In this document: piece by piece, positions 5,887-11,070 of the stretch
How positions within the stretch are numbered: position 1 is the first letter of the stretch
Layout of the letters: every line of letters begins with the position of its first letter
Assembly: GCA_022844585.1 (NCBI GenBank)
Contig: JALHLM010000064.1
Coordinates: 5,298-16,367 of the forward strand
From: Pirellulales bacterium
GTDB lineage: Bacteria; Planctomycetota; Planctomycetia; Pirellulales; JALHLM01
Direction of reading: 5' to 3'
DNA length: 11,070 nucleotides
Position numbers and translations under genes: made by a program
The notes under the pieces: model-generated
Databases searched by the model: none
The model's input: only the letters and a program-made list of their open reading frames with translations
Told to the model about the DNA's origin: nothing

Positions 5887-6321
5887 ATGCGCCGCCCCAC
5901 TGCCTATCCCGCCGGCCGCGGCTTCGATGTCATGATGACGCCGATGATCGACGTCGTTTTTCTGCTGTTGGTGTTTTTCGTTTGCACCGCGGGCTTCAAC
6001 CGTCCGGAAGAAGAATTGCCCAGCCGCCTCTCCGATCCCGGCGTCGGCGGAGCGACGATTGCGCCGCGGCCCGAGGACGATTTCGAAGAGGTCGTAATCA
6101 CACTCCGCGAACGCGCCGGCGAGATCGAATACCAGGTCAGCGAACGCCGCTGCGACGACGCAAACGAAGTCCGCGAAGTCGTGCGCGCCTTGGCGGAGAT
6201 CGACAATCAACTCGCGGTCATCCTCGACGTCGCGCCCGACGTCCCGCTCGGCCCGATGATTGACGTCTACGATGGTTGCCGCGCCGCTGGTTTCGAGCGA
6301 ATTCAATTCGCTGCGCACTGA
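5887..6321 (+). CDS. Biopolymer transport protein ExbD/TolR family
   Basis: This 144-residue protein has the usual length and layout of ExbD/TolR: a short N-terminus, one membrane helix (19-37) and a periplasmic domain. MTPMIDVVFLLLVFFVCTA (17-35) is the canonical motif, with the proton-carrying Asp22. The periplasmic part has strand VVITLRERAGEIEYQV (69-84), a helix with DANEVREVVRALAEI, strand LAVILDVAPDVP (109-120) and GFERIQFA at the end, as in the TolR fold. A dimer of such proteins sits inside the TolQ/ExbB pentamer and couples proton flow to work on envelope partners. The loop after the helix is Glu-rich (EEEL, PEDDFEE). It lies 75 bp after the 333-aa TolR-like gene and 42 bp before the TPR gene. 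No clear Shine-Dalgarno precedes ATG 5887. Confidence 0.9.
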   Translation: MRRPTAYPAGRGFDVMMTPMIDVVFLLLVFFVCTAGFNRPEEELPSRLSDPGVGGATIAPRPEDDFEEVVITLRERAGEIEYQVSERRCDDANEVREVVRALAEIDNQLAVILDVAPDVPLGPMIDVYDGCRAAGFERIQFAAH

Positions 6322-6352
6322 ACGCCCGGCGCAGGCACACCAGGTTCGGTCT

Positions 6353-6358
6353 ATAATG
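6353..6358 (+). promoter_or_regulatory. TATAAT -10-like element abutting the TPR gene start
   Basis: A perfect TATAAT lies 5 bases before ATG 6364, so transcription would begin at or next to the start codon and give a leaderless mRNA. No -35 hexamer is evident about 17 bp upstream, and no Shine-Dalgarno is present, which fits a leaderless start. A chance match is possible. Confidence 0.4.
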
Positions 6359-6363
6359 CGGCC

Positions 6364-8874
6364 ATGGCACGCCGCGTCATTTTCATTGCAGCCGTCGCGC
6401 TGCTAAGCCACGGGTCGATTTGCGCTGTTCCATTGGAAACGCCGCACGACGAACGACTCGCGGCTTGGCGAACCGCCGGGGACTACGCGGCAGCGGAGCA
6501 ATACTGCCGGCAACAGTTGGAGCGCACGTCGCTGACCAATGCCGAGCGTCATGCGCTGACCTTGGAACTCGCGCGGGTCGCCTTGGAACACGCGTTGCGT
6601 ACTCCTTCGGCCGACGCGGAACCGCTGTGGCAAACGGCGTGCGACACGGCCCGCAATTACGCCGATCAGTACGCCAACAACCCGCGCCGCTCGCAGTTGT
6701 ACGTGCAGTCCGGCTTAGCGTATCTGGCGAAAGGGGAATCGCAGTTGGCGATTCACGGTGAGGCGGCGGAACCTCCGCGCGCAACCCTGCGCGAAGCGAT
6801 CAAGCTGTTCCGCCGCGCTCGGGAGTTGATCGAAGCCGAGACCCGGCAAGCGCCGCGCGGCGCACGGCGCGAAGTCCTCGCCGGCGCCATCGCACACTGG
6901 GATTTCGATGAGCTGCGCTCGATCGATCGCAACGTTCGTTTTGAGTTAGCCAGAGCGTTGCGCCGTCAAGCCGAATCGTATCCAGCCGGCAGCGAAGACC
7001 GCACGCTCGCGGCAAGCCAGGCCGCGGAGTTATTCGGCGCTCTGGGCGAACTGGCCGACACGGAACCGCTCGCCTGGCCGAGCCGCGTGCAGTTGATTGG
7101 CTGCGAGCGACTGCAGTCCCACTGGGAAGTGGCAGCGAAAGCCGTGGCGCGCTGCGAAGTGGATTCATTCCCAGCGTCACAACGAGGCGCGCTCCGCGCC
7201 GAGCGATTGCGACTAGCTTTGACGCGCGAGGACGTCGTCGGCGCAATACGCATCGCATTGCAACCGGACGACCAAGGCCGCGAGCGCGTCTTGGAAGAAG
7301 ACCTAGCGCTCCTGGAAGTCCATTTGGCGGCCACCGTTCGTGATTCGGCAAACAACGAGCAGGAAACCGCACGCCGCCATGCCGCCGAGGCGTCGCGGCG
7401 CGTGCGGATCATCGGCGAACGCTGGGGAGTCTTCTGGGGCGACATCGCCGCGGCGCGCCTGGCGCGGCAACTGACGTCCGGTAACGCGACGGCCGATCAT
7501 CAGGCCTGGTCCCAGGCCGGCGACGCACTCTATCAACAAGGCCAGGCGGATAAGGCGCTCGCCGCCTACGACCAGGCGCGGCAACAGGCCGTCGACGCGG
7601 GTGATCTCGACGCTTCGCTGCTGCTTGGCATGAAAGGGGCCGCCGTCGAGCAAGCCCGAGAACGATTCACGCAGGCGGCGGAACGCTTTCGCACCGCCGC
7701 GCTCGCACACACGCGTGCATCACGCGCCGCCGATGCGCACTTCGCGGCGATTTACAATCTAACCAGAAGTGGCCCGGAGGAAGCGACGCGAATCACCTGG
7801 CTGGAAGAACATCTAGAACACTGGCCGAACGCATCCTCCGCAAACCAAGTGCGAGTCGCCCTGGCGGCTCTTCGCGCAAATCAAAAGGACTGGCGCGCGG
7901 CAGTCGAGTTATTGGCGAAAGTCGACGCGCACGACCGGCTCGCCGCGTCGGCCCTCCGCGCCGCGCGCAACGTATATCGGCGCTGGCTCGCCCAATTGCC
8001 GGAAGGAATGGAACGGCGGCAGGTCGTCGATAGCGCGCTGCGCCACTTCGCCGCATATCGCCTGACGGAACCAGACGATCAATCCGCCGCGACGGCAGCG
8101 CTCGTCGCAGCCGTCGCGGAAGCGGAGTTACTCATCCGCGAGCGACAATCCTATGCCGCCGCGGAAGAGACGATCGCCGCGGCGCTGCGACTGTCTGATG
8201 CGACGCATTCGGAACACCCTTCAGCCGAAGCCTGGCGTCTCGCGGCGCAAGCATTGCAGCCAGAAAAAGCCGACGCGGTACAAGTTGCCTTCGCCAAGCT
8301 CCCAGAAGTCCCCGGCGAAACGCTTGAAGCGATCTACGCCGCGTTGGAGACACTCCCCGTCGACGCCGATCAAGCCGCAACAAAACGGAACGCCGCATTT
8401 CGATTGGAGTTGATCCAACGTCGTCGAGCAGGCATCAGCGCGGATGATCCACACGCGCAGCGGACTTGGGAATTGCGACGAGCCATTGCGCTCGCTGCCG
8501 TTGGAAGTGCCGACGAAGCAATTCAACTACTTCGCAAGCTCCGAAATGCTCTACCAGAAGACGTCGCCGTCGCTACCGCGTTGGGACGGCTACTTGCGGA
8601 GTCTACGGACGAAAAGGTTCAGCGCGAATCGCTTGAATGCTGGCGCGCCGTCGAACGCGCGACACCTGCCGGATCGACCGAATGGTTCGAAGCCAAGTAC
8701 CAACTCGCCGAGTTACATCATCGACTGGACGACGACCCGCGCGCGGCGAAGATTATTCAACTCACCCGCACCTTGCACCCCGAGTTAGGCGGCGCGGCCT
8801 GGAAGACGCGCTTCGAAGAATTGCTGGAGCAATGCCAGTCAGCCACTCGTAACGAAGCTGCTCGCAATCCATGA
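6364..8874 (+). CDS. Exported TPR-repeat protein
   Basis: This 836-residue protein begins with a signal peptide: MARR, a hydrophobic core IFIAAVALL, and a likely cut after SICA (residue 21). The mature protein is almost entirely alpha-helical, rich in Ala, Glu, Arg and Leu. TPR-like helix pairs are clearest near 380-415 (GDALYQQGQADKALAAYDQA), 426-453 (FTQAAERFRTAALAH), 700-726 (AIALAAVGSADEAIQLLRKL) and 777-805 (YQLAELHHRLDDDPRAAKII). TPR proteins are protein-binding scaffolds. A periplasmic TPR protein next to TolQ/TolR-type genes recalls CpoB/YbgF of the Tol-Pal system, but this one is several times longer and I infer only a similar partner role. It may have its own leaderless promoter as well as read-through from the ExbD gene 42 bp upstream. 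Its stop is 8 bp from the stop of the convergent gene. Confidence 0.75.
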   Translation: MARRVIFIAAVALLSHGSICAVPLETPHDERLAAWRTAGDYAAAEQYCRQQLERTSLTNAERHALTLELARVALEHALRTPSADAEPLWQTACDTARNYADQYANNPRRSQLYVQSGLAYLAKGESQLAIHGEAAEPPRATLREAIKLFRRARELIEAETRQAPRGARREVLAGAIAHWDFDELRSIDRNVRFELARALRRQAESYPAGSEDRTLAASQAAELFGALGELADTEPLAWPSRVQLIGCERLQSHWEVAAKAVARCEVDSFPASQRGALRAERLRLALTREDVVGAIRIALQPDDQGRERVLEEDLALLEVHLAATVRDSANNEQETARRHAAEASRRVRIIGERWGVFWGDIAAARLARQLTSGNATADHQAWSQAGDALYQQGQADKALAAYDQARQQAVDAGDLDASLLLGMKGAAVEQARERFTQAAERFRTAALAHTRASRAADAHFAAIYNLTRSGPEEATRITWLEEHLEHWPNASSANQVRVALAALRANQKDWRAAVELLAKVDAHDRLAASALRAARNVYRRWLAQLPEGMERRQVVDSALRHFAAYRLTEPDDQSAATAALVAAVAEAELLIRERQSYAAAEETIAAALRLSDATHSEHPSAEAWRLAAQALQPEKADAVQVAFAKLPEVPGETLEAIYAALETLPVDADQAATKRNAAFRLELIQRRRAGISADDPHAQRTWELRRAIALAAVGSADEAIQLLRKLRNALPEDVAVATALGRLLAESTDEKVQRESLECWRAVERATPAGSTEWFEAKYQLAELHHRLDDDPRAAKIIQLTRTLHPELGGAAWKTRFEELLEQCQSATRNEAARNP

Positions 8875-8885
8875 GCCGGCGCTCA
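8872..8885. other. Hairpin made of two converging stop codons
   Basis: TGAGCCGGCGCTCA contains the TGA of the TPR gene (8872-8874) and, on the other strand, the TGA of the leftward gene (8885-8883). The arms TGAGC and GCTCA form a 5-bp stem around a CGGC loop. It is too short, and lacks the T-tract, to be called a bidirectional terminator with confidence. Confidence 0.35.
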
Positions 8886-11030
8886 CGCCCCTTCCTTGTC
8901 CTTCAACATCTGCGTCACCTTCTTCTGCCACAACTCGACGCGATCCTTGCGCGACTTGCCGTCTTCCTCGCGGGGATCGTACGGGTGGCGCATGCCGGTC
9001 AGTTGGCGGAGGTTCCAATGGGCGAGCACGCGGTAGTCGATGTCCTGATGTTCCAGGTCGGCAAGCAGCTCCTGCGCCGCGCCGCCTTTGACGAATTCTT
9101 CTTCGGTGTAACCCCACAGCAACCGGTAAAGTCCCTGCGCGTCGCTCGAGCGAGCCTTTTCCAAGGCCGCGCGGACCTTCGCGGCGTCCTCAGGGCTACG
9201 GGCCATGCTGGCTCGCAGTTCCTCGATCTGACCGTCCCAGGCCGGCCATTGCGCGGGGTCGCTGAGAATCGCCACGAAGTCGTCGTACTCGCCGATTAGC
9301 GCCAAACACTTCGCGGCCAGCGAACGTTGCTCACGCTGACGGTGATTGGCCGCTTCTTTAAGCGAAACGATCACCGGGCGATCGGTCGCGATCCCTTCCT
9401 CGATCGCGGGCGCCGCGATCGATTCGCCCGTCTTGCTCTTGTCCCGAATCCACTTGGGCACGTCGCCGCCGGCCACCGGCGCGGCCGGATCGGTCGTCCA
9501 CAGTAGCGGCGATGCCAACTCCGTCGGAGCTTCCGCCGCGGCGCCTTGCCAGCCGAGCTTCCCGCTCACCAGGCAGAACTCGATGTTCAACCGCGCCGGC
9601 GTCTGCTCCGGATCGCTGCCGTTGACGAGCTCCGGACGTACCTCGACCGCCAGCATCGATTTTGTATCGGGGAACGTCACGACGCGTTCCTGGTCGCCGA
9701 TCAACAACCGCACCGGCGATTGCGGATCGCTCAGCGGCATCAAAATCATGCGGCCGTACATGATCCGCAGGCCAGGTGTGCCATCGCTGTCAGGGCCTTC
9801 GACGACGACTTGCGTCGCCCCCGACATTTCCACCGCCACGCCATTCGAGAGCGTCACGGCCGGGCTGAATCGCGGGAAGGCTAAGAGACGATCGCCTGCA
9901 AAAACGATGTCGCCTTGGACCAGTCGCTTCCAGATGGCTTCATCATTCGCGAAGCGCAGCAGCACGTCCTTCTGCAGGAAACAGCGCCCGACTTCATTCG
10001 CCGCAGGCGCTGCCGGCGCGACGTCCGATCCAGAATCGCCCACGACCGCGCCGTCTTCGGTCGGCGTCGCGTCGTCATCCGTCGCGGCCTCGGGCGTGTC
10101 GTCGCTGGCGTCTGCATCAGGCGTGGGCGGCGACGGTGCATCGGCGGTGTCCGTTTCGTCCGTGGTTGCTTCGTCCGGAAGAGGAGTCAAGTCCGGCGTC
10201 TTGACGTTCCGCGCCGCATCATCAATTGCAGGCTCGTCATCACCCGACGTCGTCGAAGGCTCATCGTCGGCGACTGTTTCGTCAGTATCGACGACTTCCT
10301 CATCGGTCGCAGGCGATTGCACTTCGTCCTTGTCTACGGCCGCAGCGGTATCTTTCGCAACTTCTGCGTCGTCGCCGTCGCCTTGCGCGACTTGTGGATT
10401 CCCGCCCGTGCCACGTAGTTGACTCAGCAGTTTTTCTGGTCCGATTGCCATCACCGCGACCGCCGCCAGCAACAGCGCCGCCGCGAGGCCGATCGCCACC
10501 TTAAGCAAGGTCCGCGAGCCCGGCTGGTCCCGCAGATATTCCGGGACGTTCATTTTGCGTCGCGTCTTCGACAACGTCGCAATCGCCTCCGGCTCCGCCA
10601 CGGGCGGCGCCGCGACCGGCGGGGCCGGCTCCGGCGGTTGCTGCGGAGCGTCGATCAGTCCATACAACTTGCGGCGCAAGTCCGGGTCGACCTGAGCGCT
10701 CTCTCCGAGCACGAGCGCCAGGATGTGATGGCAGGCGGCCGATTCCGCGAGGTGCGCATCGGATTCCAGGCAGATCCGCTCGAACTCCGGAATTCGATCC
10801 GTGGCCAGCGTGTTGTCGAGATATTCGGCGACGGTATTGGCGTCCCCGCCCAATCCGCGGCCTTCGACCTTCGGCGCCCCGAGGCGGAGCCGGCATTGCA
10901 CGTCGCGAACGCGATGCATGATCCCGGCGGCGCCCTCGTTCTGCTCGATCTTGCGGCGCAGCTCCTCGGCGTCGGTCGGCGAGAGCACCCCGTCCATATA
11001 GGCGAGCATGGTGCGTAACGTGAGTCGCAT
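8883..11030 (-). CDS. Membrane-anchored anti-sigma/FecR-like protein with acidic linker
   Basis: This 715-residue protein has no recognised name. The N-terminus holds two similar helical modules: residues 8-43 (LAYMDGVLSPTDAEELRRKI) and 66-110 (AEYLDNTLATDRIPEFERI, then DAHLAESAACHHIL). The second looks like a zinc-type anti-sigma domain in which H-x3-C-x2-C has become His93-x3-Ser97-x2-Cys100. A Pro/Ala-rich stretch (130-148) leads to one membrane helix (175-196). An Asp/Glu/Thr/Pro-rich linker (215-345) follows. A FecR-like beta domain spans about 351-495: VQGDIVFAGDRL, TLSNGVAVEMSGATQVVV, IMYGRMIL, LVSGKLGW. A helical C-terminal domain (555-710) includes LYRLLWGYTEEEF and NLRQLTGM. It probably senses envelope or periplasmic state and relays it to a cytoplasmic regulator such as an ECF sigma factor, which is not in the window. 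GAGGGA lies 8 bases before ATG 11030. Confidence 0.65.
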   Translation of the reverse strand: MRLTLRTMLAYMDGVLSPTDAEELRRKIEQNEGAAGIMHRVRDVQCRLRLGAPKVEGRGLGGDANTVAEYLDNTLATDRIPEFERICLESDAHLAESAACHHILALVLGESAQVDPDLRRKLYGLIDAPQQPPEPAPPVAAPPVAEPEAIATLSKTRRKMNVPEYLRDQPGSRTLLKVAIGLAAALLLAAVAVMAIGPEKLLSQLRGTGGNPQVAQGDGDDAEVAKDTAAAVDKDEVQSPATDEEVVDTDETVADDEPSTTSGDDEPAIDDAARNVKTPDLTPLPDEATTDETDTADAPSPPTPDADASDDTPEAATDDDATPTEDGAVVGDSGSDVAPAAPAANEVGRCFLQKDVLLRFANDEAIWKRLVQGDIVFAGDRLLAFPRFSPAVTLSNGVAVEMSGATQVVVEGPDSDGTPGLRIMYGRMILMPLSDPQSPVRLLIGDQERVVTFPDTKSMLAVEVRPELVNGSDPEQTPARLNIEFCLVSGKLGWQGAAAEAPTELASPLLWTTDPAAPVAGGDVPKWIRDKSKTGESIAAPAIEEGIATDRPVIVSLKEAANHRQREQRSLAAKCLALIGEYDDFVAILSDPAQWPAWDGQIEELRASMARSPEDAAKVRAALEKARSSDAQGLYRLLWGYTEEEFVKGGAAQELLADLEHQDIDYRVLAHWNLRQLTGMRHPYDPREEDGKSRKDRVELWQKKVTQMLKDKEGA
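9996..10388 (-). other. Acidic low-complexity linker in the anti-sigma/FecR-like protein
   Basis: Residues about 215-345 consist mainly of Asp, Glu, Ala, Thr, Pro and Val, for example DETDTADAPSPPTPDADASD. It lies just outside the membrane helix and is expected to be a disordered, highly negative spacer. The Ser-rich frame on the plus strand here is its shadow. Confidence 0.7.
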
Positions 11031-11038
11031 GGCGAAAT

Positions 11039-11044
11039 CCCTCA
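11039..11044 (-). promoter_or_regulatory. Ribosome binding site of the anti-sigma/FecR-like gene
   Basis: On the minus strand, GAGGGA is followed by 7 bases and ATG 11030. This supports the chosen start and suggests a separate translation start. Only 40 bp of upstream sequence is available, so a promoter or an upstream sigma-factor gene cannot be judged. Confidence 0.55.
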
Positions 11045-11070
11045 GTGCCGTAGGCCGCTGTACACGATGG

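Noticed and set aside
5071..6318. A 415-codon antisense open frame across the end of the 333-aa gene, the gap and the ExbD gene
   Set aside because: It mirrors two well-supported genes in GC-rich DNA, shows no domain or membrane pattern of its own, and includes stretches (GAHDFADFVCVVAAAFADL) that are reflections of the ExbD codons.
6364..6430. A lipoprotein signal on the TPR protein (Cys20)
   Set aside because: The residues before the Cys (GSI) do not fit a lipobox, so cleavage after Ala21 by signal peptidase I is more likely.
9346..10422. A 358-codon rightward open frame, very Ser-rich
   Set aside because: It is the shadow of the Asp/Glu/Thr-rich linker of the leftward 715-aa protein; homopolymer-like Ser and Val runs reflect that codon use.

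Overview
The window reads as chromosomal DNA of a high-GC planctomycete, probably close to the Pirellulales. This is inferred from protein style and repeats, not from a marker gene. The protein families resemble those I associate with that group: giant TolR-like proteins with Gly/Ser linkers, and an anti-sigma/FecR-like protein with a long acidic linker. The spacers carry short repeats of the GTAGCCGAGGTC hairpin type and the CACGGAG/CACGAA type. I see no RNA gene, CRISPR array, transposase or phage gene.

Layout. (1) Positions 1-134 are the 3' end of a rightward gene, possibly a sulfotransferase. (2) A repeat-rich spacer of about 250 bp follows. (3) A leftward extended-SDR (NAD-dependent epimerase/DFR-like) gene occupies 381-1385; its stop codon lies inside a repeat hairpin. 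(4) A divergent spacer (1386-1604) leads into a rightward run of five genes, 1605-8874. These are a MotA/TolQ/ExbB proton-channel protein with a long helical tail, a 573-aa TolR-like protein, a 333-aa TolR-like protein, a canonical 144-aa ExbD/TolR, and an exported 836-aa TPR-type protein. The first two overlap by ATGA. The others are separated by 206, 75 and 42 bp, and the largest gap is filled with short tandem repeats. (5) A leftward 715-aa protein (8883-11030) converges on the TPR gene. It has degenerate anti-sigma modules, one membrane helix, an acidic linker and a FecR-like domain.

The most interesting content is the five-gene run. One stator-type channel protein is encoded with three different proteins whose N-terminal membrane helix looks like the TolR/ExbD helix. 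The two unusual ones appear to carry TolR-like periplasmic folds beyond an inserted coiled coil, and the largest carries two. The pore aspartate of the TolR/ExbD helix is present in the 333-aa and 144-aa proteins, but alanine occupies its place in the 573-aa protein. I infer a proton-motive-force-driven envelope machine with mixed TolR-type subunits and a periplasmic TPR partner, by analogy with Tol-Pal, ExbBD and ZorAB. Its cellular task cannot be read from this window.

The SDR gene and the anti-sigma/FecR-like gene are probably independent units. The leftward regulator-like gene would be expected to work with an ECF sigma factor, which is not in the window.
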